Counted from the stretch's first letter, positions 53,952 to 62,725 are shown. The stretch is DNA of 64,000 nucleotides from Streptomyces rapamycinicus NRRL 5491 (GCF_024298965.1 NZ_CP085193.1:10726001-10790000); one strand, 5' to 3'. Translations and numbers: made by a program. The notes: generated by a model not told the origin, from the sequence alone.

Positions 53952-53986
53952 ATCACTTGTTTCGATCAGGTGATCGCACGTAATCT
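53952..53986 (+). promoter_or_regulatory. Regulated promoter, operator family 2, site C
   Basis: ATCACTTGTT followed by TCGATCAGGTGATCG to 53976. TTGTTT (53957-53962) and TAATCT (53981-53986) are spaced 18 nt as -35/-10, with the palindrome CGATCAGGTGATCG in the spacer. It drives the thiolase-like and SDR genes at 54086-55972. Confidence 0.72.
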
Positions 53987-54085
53987 CCGAGATGCCGGAG
54001 GGAAACGGAACTGAGGTCGTCGGCACCGTTGGCGCCCGTGCACCTCTGAGTGTGCCGTCGTCCGGCCGGCCGTGAGGAGGTCCGC

Positions 54086-55156
54086 ATGCCTGATGCAGTC
54101 GTGGTATCGGGATGTCGCACCGCAGTCGGTACGACCGGGGGGTTCTTCGCCGACGCCTCGGTGTGCCGGCTCGGCGCCGTTGTCATCCGGGAGGCCGTCC
54201 GCCGGGCAGGGCTGGACGGCGGTGACGTCGACGCGGTGGTCATGGGTATGGCCGCGCAGGCGGGGGCCGGACCCAATCCGGCCCGTCTGGCGGCAGCTCG
54301 CGCGGGTATCCCGCTGGGGGTGCCCGCCACCACGCTGAACACGCTCGGCCTCTCGGGACTGCAGGCCATCTCGCTCGCGGCGGTGCTGGTCAGCACAGGT
54401 CAGTGCGGCGTCGTGGTGGCGGGCGGAATGGAGTCGTCGAGCGCCGCGCCGCAGCTGCTCCCACGCCCGCGTCGCGGTGGGCCGATCGCCGTCGCGGCGG
54501 TGACCGAGCCATGGGGACTGAGCCCGTCGCCGCTGCCTCGCGGGGAGCGGAAGAAGCTTGGGGAGGAGTCGCGCCGACGCGCCCTGGCGGCTTACGCGGC
54601 CGGCCGGCTGGGTGAGGAAATCGTGTCCATGCCGGTGGCCCCGGCGGGAGGGCGCGGGGCCGGGGTGATCCGGGACCGGGACGAGGCATTGAGCGGGCGT
54701 GTTGCCCTTCCGCGGGGGTGGCCGTCGCCCGCGGACGGCGCGGCGGCCGTCGTCGTGATGAGCCCTGCCCGCGCGCGGAGTCTGGGTCCGCCTCCCCTGG
54801 CCTCGATCGGTGCTTACGGTACGTCGGCGGGTGGAGCCCGGTCCGCACCTGAGGCGGTTGCGGTGCGCGATGCTCTGCGGCGCGACAGCGTGCTCGATGT
54901 TCCGGACCTCGTGCTCTTGGAGATCCACGAGGAGTCGGCCGGGGCTGCGGCCGAGGCCGCGAGAGCACTTCGCGTCCCCTTGGAGCGGGTCAACGTGAAC
55001 GGTGGGGCGCTGGCCTTCGGGCATCCGATCGGCATGTCGGGTGCGCGCATGGTGCTGACGCTGGCATACGAGCTGCGGCGGCGCGGGGGCGGGGCCGGTG
55101 CGGTGGCCGTCCGCGCGGAGGACGGGCAGTGCGAGGGACTGTTGATCAGCGTGTAG
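54086..55156 (+). CDS. Thiolase-fold protein lacking the catalytic residues
   Basis: 356 residues, intact frame, GTGAGGAGG upstream of ATG 54086. It aligns end to end with the active thiolase at 38329 (GAGPNPARLAAARAGIPLGV, VAGGMESSSAAPQLLPR, VNVNGGALAFGHPIGMSGAR). However, the nucleophile Cys88 is Gly (LNTLGLSGL), NEAFA is HEESA, and the second catalytic Cys in CGGGGQG is replaced (RAEDGQC). Its mid-region is also about 40 residues shorter. It cannot be a normal thiolase. It may be a SCP2-thiolase-like lyase or binding partner, as the aldolase/DUF35 systems of steroid side-chain cleavage use thiolase-fold lyases; or it may be decaying. It has its own regulated promoter. Confidence 0.8.
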   Translation: MPDAVVVSGCRTAVGTTGGFFADASVCRLGAVVIREAVRRAGLDGGDVDAVVMGMAAQAGAGPNPARLAAARAGIPLGVPATTLNTLGLSGLQAISLAAVLVSTGQCGVVVAGGMESSSAAPQLLPRPRRGGPIAVAAVTEPWGLSPSPLPRGERKKLGEESRRRALAAYAAGRLGEEIVSMPVAPAGGRGAGVIRDRDEALSGRVALPRGWPSPADGAAAVVVMSPARARSLGPPPLASIGAYGTSAGGARSAPEAVAVRDALRRDSVLDVPDLVLLEIHEESAGAAAEAARALRVPLERVNVNGGALAFGHPIGMSGARMVLTLAYELRRRGGGAGAVAVRAEDGQCEGLLISV

Positions 55157-55204
55157 GCGTCGTCGTGACACCAGAGATACGGCACCACAACGAGGGAGTG
55201 AACG

Positions 55205-55972
55205 GTGAGACGAACGGATGGAGCCGGAGAACTCGGCGGCCGGGTGGCACTGGTCACCGGAGCGGCCCGTGGCATGGGGGCAGCCGAGGCCAGGCTCCTG
55301 CACGCGGCGGGTGCCGCAGTGGTCCTCACCGATGTCCTCGGTGAGGAAGGCGCGGCGCTGGCGACGGAATTGGGCGACGACGCGCTCTTCGTCCACCACG
55401 ATGTGACCCTGGAGGCACACTGGCGGGCCGTGGTGAGCAGCGCGCTCGACCGTTTCGGACGCCTCGACATCCTGGTCAACAACGCGGGGACATACAGCAC
55501 CAGACCCCTCCTGGAGGAGACCGTCGAGCGCTTCGAGCGGCTCTACCGGGTCAATCTGATCGGGCCGTTCCTCGGCATCCAAACCGTGGCGCCGGTCCTG
55601 CGTGAGGCCGGGGGAGGGACGATCGTCAACATCTCCTCGACGGCCGGTATGACGGCTTTCCCGGAGCATGCCGCCTATGGCGCCTCCAAGTGGGCGTTGC
55701 GGGGACTGACCAGGACGGCCGCGCTGGAACTCGGACCGCACGGAATCCGGGTCAACTCCGTTTACCCGGGCGCCGTGAGCACACCGATGCTCGCCGGCGT
55801 CGTTCAGCGTGCCAAGGAGCAGAACACCGCGGGACCGTCACCACTCAGGCGGTTCGGGGAACCGCGGGAAGTGGCGGAGCTGGTGCTCTTTCTCGCGTCC
55901 GATCGCGCCTCGTACGTGAACGGAGGCGAGTTCGTCGTGGACGGAGGGACCGTCGCGGGCCGGGGCGGATGA
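55205..55972 (+). CDS. Short-chain dehydrogenase resembling 3alpha/20beta-hydroxysteroid dehydrogenase
   Basis: 255 residues from GTG 55205. Cofactor motif LVTGAARGMGAAEARLLHAA, LTDVLGEEGAALATELGD, NNAGTYSTRPLLEETVERFE, catalytic residues in NISSTAGMTAFPEHAAYGAS and KWALRGL, tail YVNGGEFVVDGGTVAGRGG. The first two blocks resemble the Streptomyces 3alpha,20beta-hydroxysteroid dehydrogenase and mycobacterial FabG3. Steroid or terpenoid alcohol oxidation is plausible. 48 nt after the thiolase-like gene, so probably co-transcribed. Confidence 0.82.
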   Translation: MRRTDGAGELGGRVALVTGAARGMGAAEARLLHAAGAAVVLTDVLGEEGAALATELGDDALFVHHDVTLEAHWRAVVSSALDRFGRLDILVNNAGTYSTRPLLEETVERFERLYRVNLIGPFLGIQTVAPVLREAGGGTIVNISSTAGMTAFPEHAAYGASKWALRGLTRTAALELGPHGIRVNSVYPGAVSTPMLAGVVQRAKEQNTAGPSPLRRFGEPREVAELVLFLASDRASYVNGGEFVVDGGTVAGRGG

Positions 55973-56000
55973 TTGAGGCCCCCGGCCGCACGCGAACGGG

Positions 56001-56774
56001 TCAGCCGTCTGCCCGCGATGTGCGGGTCCGGGTCGCGGTCGTCGTCTTTTTCGTGGCCGTCGTCTTCTTCGCCTTCGCCGTACTCGTGCGCTTCGCGGGG
56101 GCGCGCTTCGGCTTCTCGGGGACCCTTTCGGTGTCGCTGTCGAGCAGGCCGTGCAGGATGACCGAGAGATACTGATCCGCCAGCGCCTCTTCGGTCAGCG
56201 GGCCCTCCGGCCGGTACCAGCGGACGGAGACCCACACGGCGTCCCGGATGAAGCGGTAGACCGTATCGGGATCGAGACCGGCCCGGAAGACACCGCTGGA
56301 GATGCCTTCCTGGAGGACCGAGACCCACAGGCGCTGCGTCCGGCGCTCTTCCTCGTCGAGGTAGGCGAAGCGAGGCAGTTCGCTCAACTGCTCCCGCTCG
56401 TTCTGGATGACGGTGACGGCGGCGCGGTGCGCATGGAGGGAGGAGAAGGCGGCGGTGATCAGCTGCCGGATCGCCTCCGCCGGCTCCAGCGACCTGTCGC
56501 TGATCTCCTGGTAGCGGTCCCCGATCTCCTTCAGATAGCCCGAGACCAGCTCATGGAGGATGGTCTCCTTGGAGTCGAAATGGTGGTAAAGGCTGCCCGA
56601 CAGCACTCCCGCCGCGTCGCCGATCTCCCGAACCGTCGTCGACCGATAGCCACGTGTCGCGAAGAGATCCGCCGCGATATCGATGATGTCCTGCCTCCGA
56701 GCGGAGGTGTCGGCGGCGCGTCGGCGCCCCGCCGTGCGAGTCCGTTGGGCGGACGGTGGCTTGGTCATGGTCAT
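56001..56774 (-). CDS. Second KstR2-like TetR repressor, with a Lys/Ala/Thr-rich C-terminal tail
   Basis: 257 residues from ATG 56774 (GAGGAA upstream). The HTH reads LFATRGYRSTTVREIGDAAG then VLSGSLYHHFDSKETILHEL. The effector domain ends YRFIRDAVWVSVRWYRPEGP and DQYLSVILHGLL, even closer to mycobacterial KstR2 than the copy at 46787. After residue 220 comes a tail of about 37 residues rich in Lys, Ala and Thr (PKRAPAKRTSTAKAKKTTAT), like actinobacterial HU/histone-like tails, which could add non-specific DNA binding. Two KstR2-like boxes lie between it and the divergent LLM operon. Confidence 0.85.
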   Translation of the reverse strand: MTMTKPPSAQRTRTAGRRRAADTSARRQDIIDIAADLFATRGYRSTTVREIGDAAGVLSGSLYHHFDSKETILHELVSGYLKEIGDRYQEISDRSLEPAEAIRQLITAAFSSLHAHRAAVTVIQNEREQLSELPRFAYLDEEERRTQRLWVSVLQEGISSGVFRAGLDPDTVYRFIRDAVWVSVRWYRPEGPLTEEALADQYLSVILHGLLDSDTERVPEKPKRAPAKRTSTAKAKKTTATKKTTTATRTRTSRADG

Positions 56775-56826
56775 CGGTCCAATTCCTCGAGGCACGTCGG
56801 CCGGGCGGCGACTGCACGGCGATGAT

Positions 56827-56953
56827 ACCTAGCACTTGCTGGGGTAGAGGTCCGGTCCGTCGGCACTGACCACGGCTGCTTCCTTTGGAGCCTGTGGTCA
56901 GCGGTCTTGACAGCGCAGTCCCTCACTGAAACGCTACCAAGCAAATGCTTGCT
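56827..56953. promoter_or_regulatory. Two KstR2-like boxes in the divergent 56.8-57.1 kb gap
   Basis: ACCTAGCACTTGCT at 56827-56840 (complement fits AnCAAGnnCTTGnT with one mismatch) and AGCAAATGCTTGCT at 56940-56953 (one mismatch). They lie in the 324-nt gap between the second KstR2-like gene and the LLM-SDR-PTE-MaoC operon. One probably serves autoregulation and the other the operon. Nothing else was recognised in the gap. Confidence 0.72.
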
Positions 56954-57098
56954 ATGTCGTCGAGTCGGCGGGTTGTTCCGCCGGTGGCGATGTCTTCGGC
57001 CCCTCGCCCGGTCAGGAACGAGCCGCAGGTCACCTGAAGCGTGCCCGGCGCGGGGTCCGGAAAGCCCCAGGGACATCAATGAGGGGAGCCCTCCGCAC

Positions 57099-58301
57099 AT
57101 GGGCGCAAACGTTCGTAGCAGAATGCAGTTCGGGATTTTCCTGGGGCCGTTGCACAAGCCGTCGGGGAATCCGACATGGGACCTTGAGCGGGATCTCCAG
57201 ATGATCCAGAGGCTGGACGAACTCGGATTCGATGAGGCCTTCATCGGCGAGCACCATTCGAGCGGCTGGGAGATCATCGGCAGCCCCGAGGTGTTCATCG
57301 CCGCTGCGGCCGAGCGTACCAAGCACATCAGGCTCGCCACTGGTGTGGTGTCCCTGCCCTATCACCACCCGCTCATGGTCGCCGAACGGCTTGTGTTGCT
57401 CGACCACCTGACCCGCGGGCGGGTGACGCTCGGCGTCGGCCCGGGGGCCCTTCCTTCCGACGCGTCCATGATGGGCCTCGACTACTCCTCCCTGCGGGAG
57501 CGCATGGAGGAGTCACTCGAAGCCATCCTCGCTCTCTTGCAGGACGAGGGCACCATCGACCGCAAGACGGACTGGTTCGAACTCCGCCGTGCACAACTCC
57601 AGATGCTTCCCTACACCAGGCCGCGTCCGGAGGTCGCGGTGACCGCTGTGGCCTCGCCCTCCGGCCCACGGCTCGCCGGGCGTCTCGGCCTGCCGATGAT
57701 CGCACTCGCGGCCGGTACCCCGGCCGGCCAGAAGGTGCTTGCGGAGCACTGGCGGATCTACGAGGAGCAACTGGCGGCGGCCGGCCATCCGGCTCCGGAC
57801 CGTGCCGACTGGCGGCTGGTGAGCCCGATCCATGTGGCCCCCACCCGTGCGCAGGCCGAACACCAGGTCTCATACGCGATCGAGGACGCCGGCGGCTACT
57901 TCTTCCGCGACTCCAGCGTGCTGACCTCCGTTCTCAACGAGGCCGGACTGCCGCCGGACGCACCCAAGCTCGATGTCTTCCGTGCCTCCGGGATGGGGTG
58001 CATCGGCTCGGTTGAGGACGTCATCGAGCACATCGAACGGTTGCGGGAGCTGTCCGGCGGTTTCGGCAAGTTCCTGATCATGGTGCAGGACTGGGCCGAT
58101 CACGACGACACCCTGAAGTCCCTGGAGGTGTTCGCCCGGGAGGTCATGCCCCACTTCCAGGATTCAAACCGACGTCGGCTGGAGAACTGGAACACCTTCC
58201 ACGCCGGCGAGCCGGAGTTCCAGCGCGACCTGGCCGCCGCCGGCGCCCGCGCGCGGGAGCGGTACGAGGAGACGCGCCGCTCCGGCGACGGCACGCGATG
58301 A
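57099..58301 (+). CDS. LLM-class flavin-dependent monooxygenase
   Basis: 400 residues from ATG 57099 (GGGGAG upstream; ATG 57123 is possible). Luciferase-like TIM barrel: MQFGIFLGPLHKPSGNPTWD, EAFIGEHHSSGWEIIGSPEV, IRLATGVVSLPYHHPLMVAE and LLDHLTRGRVTLGVGPGALP. This HH-motif branch includes two-component FMNH2-dependent monooxygenases such as the limonene monooxygenase type. It could hydroxylate, epoxidise or perform Baeyer-Villiger insertion on a cyclic substrate. No flavin reductase is in the window. First gene of a four-gene operon under KstR2-like boxes. Confidence 0.83.
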   Translation: MGANVRSRMQFGIFLGPLHKPSGNPTWDLERDLQMIQRLDELGFDEAFIGEHHSSGWEIIGSPEVFIAAAAERTKHIRLATGVVSLPYHHPLMVAERLVLLDHLTRGRVTLGVGPGALPSDASMMGLDYSSLRERMEESLEAILALLQDEGTIDRKTDWFELRRAQLQMLPYTRPRPEVAVTAVASPSGPRLAGRLGLPMIALAAGTPAGQKVLAEHWRIYEEQLAAAGHPAPDRADWRLVSPIHVAPTRAQAEHQVSYAIEDAGGYFFRDSSVLTSVLNEAGLPPDAPKLDVFRASGMGCIGSVEDVIEHIERLRELSGGFGKFLIMVQDWADHDDTLKSLEVFAREVMPHFQDSNRRRLENWNTFHAGEPEFQRDLAAAGARARERYEETRRSGDGTR

Positions 58302-58342
58302 CGATGCCGTACCCGACCGGAGATGGACGAAGAGGGAGCCAT

Positions 58343-59182
58343 ATGCCTGATCTTCATGGCGCGGTGGCGCTCGTGACCGGGGCCGCGCAGGGCGTGGGAC
58401 GGGCCACCGCGCTCGCGTTCGCCGAGCGGGGTACCGCCGTCACGATCGTGGACATCAACGCCGCGGGCCTGCGTTACGTCGCTGACGAGGTAAAAGCGGT
58501 CGGCGGCGAGGTGCGCCTCGTCGTGGCGGACGTCGGCAAGGAGCCGGATGTCGCACGTTCGGTTCAGGAGACGGAGGCTGCGTTCGGCCGACTGGACATT
58601 CTGGTCAACAACGCCGTGGCGTACAACCGCGACATCGAGGGCGCGGACCTCGACGTGGTCTCCACTCCCGAAGCGGTCTGGGCGCGTACCTTCGATGTCA
58701 ATCTGCACGGTGCCACCTACGGCATCCGGCACGCCATTCCGCTGATGCTGCGCGGTGGCGGCGGTTCCATCGTCAACGTCGGCTCGACGTCCGGCTTCAG
58801 TGGCGACGTGGTGCATGTCGCCTACGCGGCGTCAATGGCGGCCAAGTATTCGCTGACGCGCTCGACAGCCACCACTCATGGCAAAGACGGCATTCGCTGC
58901 AACGCGCTGGCCACCGGGCTCATTCTCAGCCCCACGGCCAGGCAGAACCTCGATGGCGAGAAGCTGTCGGCCTATCACGACAATCTGCTGGTACCGGACT
59001 TCGCGGTGCCGGAAGACATCGCGTCCGTCATCCTCTTCCTCGCCTCCGACGCCAGCAAGTACATCAACGGCCAGACGATCATCGCGGACGGCGGCTTCCA
59101 GGCCCATCAGCCCTGGCACGCGCAGTCTCACATCGTCCATCCGGACGCCGTCGGCCATCAAGAAGGGCGAAACCGCGCATGA
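58343..59182 (+). CDS. SDR-fold protein with catalytic Lys replaced by Met
   Basis: 279 residues from ATG 58343 (AGAGGGA upstream). Cofactor motif LVTGAAQGVGRATALAFAER and NNAVAYNRDIEGADLD. In the active-site segment the Tyr is present (Y161 in VAYAASMAAK), but the Lys expected four residues later is Met165. The ending KYINGQTIIADGGFQAHQPW is normal. Loss of the YxxxK Lys usually abolishes or strongly lowers dehydrogenase activity. The gene is otherwise intact and coupled to the next (ATGA), so it may have another role or use K168. Confidence 0.82.
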   Translation: MPDLHGAVALVTGAAQGVGRATALAFAERGTAVTIVDINAAGLRYVADEVKAVGGEVRLVVADVGKEPDVARSVQETEAAFGRLDILVNNAVAYNRDIEGADLDVVSTPEAVWARTFDVNLHGATYGIRHAIPLMLRGGGGSIVNVGSTSGFSGDVVHVAYAASMAAKYSLTRSTATTHGKDGIRCNALATGLILSPTARQNLDGEKLSAYHDNLLVPDFAVPEDIASVILFLASDASKYINGQTIIADGGFQAHQPWHAQSHIVHPDAVGHQEGRNRA

Positions 59183-60177
59183 CGCAGAACACCGATGAAC
59201 CGGTGGTGGCGACCGCCGGCGGACCAGTCCCGGTGTCCCGGCTCGGCACCACGCTGATGCACGAGCACATCTTCGTGACCAGTCCCGAGATCCAGCAGAA
59301 CTGGCCGGACTATCCGGAACAGTGGGACGAGGAAACGCAGATCGAGGCGGCGCTGAAGAAACTCGCCGACGCCAAGGCGAACGGCATCGACACCATCGTC
59401 GACCTCACCGTGATCGGGCTGGGACGCTACGTCCCGCGGGTGAAACGGGTCGCGGAGCAGACGGACGTCAACATCGTCGTCGCCACGGGTGCCTACGTCC
59501 TGCACGACCTGCCGGTGTACTTCCATTACCGAGGCCCCGGCACACCGGCCGGGGGCCCCGACCGGATGTACGAGTTCTTCGTCCGGGACATCGAGGAGGG
59601 CGTCACCGGCACCGGCGTGCGAGCGGCGATCCTCAAATGCGTGACCGATGCGGCCGGTCTGACCCCGGACGTCGAGCGTGTCCTGCGTTCAGTGGCCCGA
59701 GCACACCGCCGCACGGGTGCGCCGATCACGACGCACACTCACGCCGGGCTCCGGCGCGGGCTGGACCAGCAACAAGTCTTCGCCAACGAAGGAGTCGACC
59801 TGAGCCGCGTGATCATCGGTCATTCCGGTGACACGGACGACTACGGATACCTCGAGGAACTCATCGCGGCGGGATCCTACCTGGGGATGGACCGCTTCGG
59901 GCTCGATACCGTCCCGTTCGGCAAACGGGTCGAGATCGTCGCGGAGATGTGCCGACGCGGCCACGCCGACAAGATGGTCCTCTCCCACGACACCTCCTGC
60001 TTCTCGGACATGTCCGATCCGGTGCGCCGCAGGGAGCTCTATCCCGACTGGCGGTGGACGCACATCCCCCAGGACGTGGTCCCGGCACTGTTGGAGCGCG
60101 GGGTGACCCAAGAGCAGATCGACCAGATGATGGTGGAGAACCCGCGGCGGATCTTCTCGCACGACGGGGGTTACTGA
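59179..60177 (+). CDS. Phosphotriesterase-family hydrolase (lactonase-like)
   Basis: 332 residues. Amidohydrolase barrel with the full binuclear metal set: H28 and H30 (LMHEHIFV), carboxylated Lys153 (AAILKCVTD), H186 (ITTHTHAG), H215 (IIGHSGDTD) and D271 (VLSHDTSC). Phosphotriesterase-like lactonases (PLLs) with this layout open lactones. Placed after an LLM monooxygenase it could hydrolyse a lactone formed by ring oxygenation. ATG 59179 overlaps the preceding stop. The exact substrate is inferred. Confidence 0.87.
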   Translation: MTQNTDEPVVATAGGPVPVSRLGTTLMHEHIFVTSPEIQQNWPDYPEQWDEETQIEAALKKLADAKANGIDTIVDLTVIGLGRYVPRVKRVAEQTDVNIVVATGAYVLHDLPVYFHYRGPGTPAGGPDRMYEFFVRDIEEGVTGTGVRAAILKCVTDAAGLTPDVERVLRSVARAHRRTGAPITTHTHAGLRRGLDQQQVFANEGVDLSRVIIGHSGDTDDYGYLEELIAAGSYLGMDRFGLDTVPFGKRVEIVAEMCRRGHADKMVLSHDTSCFSDMSDPVRRRELYPDWRWTHIPQDVVPALLERGVTQEQIDQMMVENPRRIFSHDGGY

Positions 60178-60179
60178 GC

Positions 60180-61010
60180 GTGGCTCTGGCGGACCTCGTG
60201 GGAGCCGATCTGGGGACACGGAGGATGGCGTACCGGGAGGAGGACGCCATCCTCTATGCCCTGGCGGTCGGAACCCCCGCGGACCAGCTCGACCTGGTCT
60301 TCGAACGTAACCTGCGTGTTCTGCCGACCTACGGCCTGGTCCTGGGGCTCTGGGTCGCCGACGCCGCCGGAGCGCTCGGCGCCTTCCGGCCTCAGGACGC
60401 CCTGCACGGAGCCCAGACCCTCAACGTGCACAAGCCGCTGCCGCCCGAGGGCGACATCGATGTCCACGGGCGTGTGGCGGCCGTATGGGACAAGGGGAGC
60501 GCCGCGGTGCTGGAGGTGGTGGCCGAGTGCGATCACTTCACGGCCGGATACTCGATCTTCCTGCCTCGGCAGGGCGGTTGGGGCGGCGAACGCGGCCCCT
60601 CGGCTGTCCGGGCCGATAACCCGGCCCCGGTCGGTCCCGTGTGGTCCGGCAGTTACGCCACCTCGACCCAGCAGGCTGCACTGTACCGGCTCACCGGCGA
60701 CCGCCACCTGATCCATATCGACCCGGAAGCGGCTCACGCCGCCGGCCTTCCCGGCGTCATCCTGCACGGACTGTGCACGCTCGGTATCGCGGCTCGCGAA
60801 GTTGCGGAGGCGGCGGGGGCTCGCCCCTGGGAACTCGCCTCACTGCGCGCACGGTTCACCGCGCCCGTGCGACCCGGGGACACGATCGCACTGTCCTGCC
60901 GCCGTGGCGGAGACGGTGCGATCGCGTTCACGGCCCAGGCCGCGGGGGCGACGGTGCTAAACGCGGGGTCCGCCGTTTACAGCCCTCAGGGCGCTGCAGA
61001 TCCCGGGTAA
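60180..61010 (+). CDS. MaoC-like double-hotdog enoyl-CoA hydratase 2
   Basis: 276 residues from GTG 60180, just after the lactonase stop. Two hotdog halves: LYALAVGTPADQLDLVFERN in the N-terminal half, and the hydratase-2 motif YRLTGDRHLIHIDPEAAHAA then GLPGVILHGLCTLGIAAREV in the C-terminal half (Asp and His positions kept). It hydrates 2-enoyl-CoA to (R)-3-hydroxyacyl-CoA. Its 3' end overlaps the convergent ligase gene by 25 nt. Confidence 0.87.
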   Translation: MALADLVGADLGTRRMAYREEDAILYALAVGTPADQLDLVFERNLRVLPTYGLVLGLWVADAAGALGAFRPQDALHGAQTLNVHKPLPPEGDIDVHGRVAAVWDKGSAAVLEVVAECDHFTAGYSIFLPRQGGWGGERGPSAVRADNPAPVGPVWSGSYATSTQQAALYRLTGDRHLIHIDPEAAHAAGLPGVILHGLCTLGIAAREVAEAAGARPWELASLRARFTAPVRPGDTIALSCRRGGDGAIAFTAQAAGATVLNAGSAVYSPQGAADPG

Positions 61011-62524
61011 CCGCCGCCGTCGTACTCGGCGTCGAGCAGGTCGTAGTCGGTCATGAATCCCCGCTTCGGGATCGCCTCGGCGAACACCACTGTCCGCGGC
61101 TTCTTGTAGGACGCGATGAGTGTGCGGCAGTGCTCGATGATGTCGGCCTCGCTCGCTCCGGAGCCCGGCGTGCGTGTCACGATGGCCTTCACACTCTGGC
61201 CCCAGCGGGTATCGGGTACGCCTATGACGGCCGCGTCGGCCACCCCCGGGTGCTCGCGGAGCGTGCGCTCGACCTCCGCCGCGTAGATGTTCTCGCCGCC
61301 GGATTTGATCACGCGTCCACGGGAGCCGATGAAGGTGATCGTGCCGTCGGCCTCGCGGCGCCCGAGGTCGCCAGTGTGATGCCATCCGCCTCGCTGTCGC
61401 TCGGCGTTGAGTCCGGGGCGGTCGAAGTAGCCGCTCATCACATGTGGACCACGGGCCACGATCTCACCGACCTCGCCCGTCGGCACCTCATCGCCCCTCT
61501 CATCCACCATGCGCACCTGCAGGAAGGGAGACGGGCGGCCGTGGCTGCCGATCCCCCCGATGCCCTGGCCGTTGTAGGTGGCCATGCCCGCCACCTCCGT
61601 CTGGCCGTAGCCGCCCAGCGCCCGGCCCCAGGGGCTGTTGTCCACGGAGACCATGGCATTCCAGGCGTCGTCCCCGGGGGTGACCTGGAGACTGCTGATG
61701 TCGTACCGGCGATCGGCGTTGGCCTTCGCCAGTTCGTCCACCATCTGGGGGAAGAGCAGGGCGGACTGGCATCGCTCCGCCTCGATGAGGGCACACGCCG
61801 ACACCGCGTCGAAACACGGCATGAAGACATTGGTGCCGCCTAGGTGGAAGGTCGCCGTGCAGAACATCAGGGTGCCGACGTGGTAAAGCGGGCCCGAGTT
61901 CAGATAGACGAAGCCCGGCTCGATCTGACGTTGCAGGGCCAGCGCGATGTTGTGGGTGAGAATGGCCTGCTGGCTGATGAGGGCCGCGTTGGGTCGGCTG
62001 TCGAACGCCGCGGTGTAGAGGGCCAGAACGGGTGTGGCGGGGTCGATCTCCGCCTCGGTGTCGATGTCCGGGGCGCTCCGGAGCCACTCCTCGTAGGAGT
62101 CCGGGCCGGTCCCGTCGTGCTGGATCCAGCGGGTCGGCCGGTGTTCCGCCAGCTGCCGCGCCTCGGCCAGGCGTGGGCCGAGTTCCGCTTCCTGCCAGAT
62201 CACGAGGCGCGGACGCAGGTCGTCCAGGGCAAAGGCCAGTTCCGCTCCGCCGAGCCGCCAGTTCGCCGGGCACAGGATCGCTCCGAGCTTGGCGCAGGCC
62301 AGCAGGAGTTCCAGCACCCGGAAGGAGTTCTGCCCCGCCCAGAGCACCCTGTCGCCGGCCGCGACGCCCTGGGCGGCCAGGGCGTTCGCCACCCGGTTGA
62401 CGCGGTCATCCAAGGCCGTGTAGGTCAAGCGCACCTGGCCGTCGACCACGGCCGTGGCCTGGGGACGGCCGCGTCGGTTCTCCCGCGCGATGTCGCCGAG
62501 GCTGAGCGTGTGCTGCTGATTCAT
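60986..62524 (-). CDS. Acyl-CoA ligase (FadD family)
   Basis: 512 residues from ATG 62524. ANL-family adenylating enzyme: AGQNSFRVLELLLACAKLGA, GPLYHVGTLMFCTATFHLGG, the A5-type motif GRALGGYGQTEVAGM, GWHHTGDLGRREADGTITFI and GRVIKSGGENIYAAEVERTL, and near the C-terminus the catalytic Lys in IPKRGFM. The P-loop (normally S/TSGTTGxPK) is weak here: YTAAFDSRPNAALISQQ. Some FadD proteins share this variation. It is the likely activation step (acid to CoA ester) and a candidate counterpart of mycobacterial FadD3. A KstR2-like box lies upstream. Confidence 0.85.
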   Translation of the reverse strand: MNQQHTLSLGDIARENRRGRPQATAVVDGQVRLTYTALDDRVNRVANALAAQGVAAGDRVLWAGQNSFRVLELLLACAKLGAILCPANWRLGGAELAFALDDLRPRLVIWQEAELGPRLAEARQLAEHRPTRWIQHDGTGPDSYEEWLRSAPDIDTEAEIDPATPVLALYTAAFDSRPNAALISQQAILTHNIALALQRQIEPGFVYLNSGPLYHVGTLMFCTATFHLGGTNVFMPCFDAVSACALIEAERCQSALLFPQMVDELAKANADRRYDISSLQVTPGDDAWNAMVSVDNSPWGRALGGYGQTEVAGMATYNGQGIGGIGSHGRPSPFLQVRMVDERGDEVPTGEVGEIVARGPHVMSGYFDRPGLNAERQRGGWHHTGDLGRREADGTITFIGSRGRVIKSGGENIYAAEVERTLREHPGVADAAVIGVPDTRWGQSVKAIVTRTPGSGASEADIIEHCRTLIASYKKPRTVVFAEAIPKRGFMTDYDLLDAEYDGGGYPGSAAP

Positions 62525-62587
62525 CTCTTCACCCTCCCGAGGTCCGGGCCTCGATCTACCGAGGTCCGGGCCTCGATAGTCTTATCA

Positions 62588-62601
62588 ACCAAGCGATAGT
62601 T
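62588..62601. promoter_or_regulatory. Weak KstR2-like box between ligase and LLM gene
   Basis: ACCAAGCGATAGTT matches AnCAAGnnCTTGnT with two mismatches. It lies in the gap between the divergent ligase (start 62524) and LLM oxidoreductase (start 62726). Confidence 0.5.
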
Positions 62602-62725
62602 CAAGTAGCATGAAGCGGCCCGATCGCTGAAGAGGACGCGCTCATATGCCCGCCGCCCCAGGAGCAGGTGCCGAAACCTGTACGGGCACGGGATCGGGCG
62701 TCTTCCCCACCCCGAAGGAGACGCA

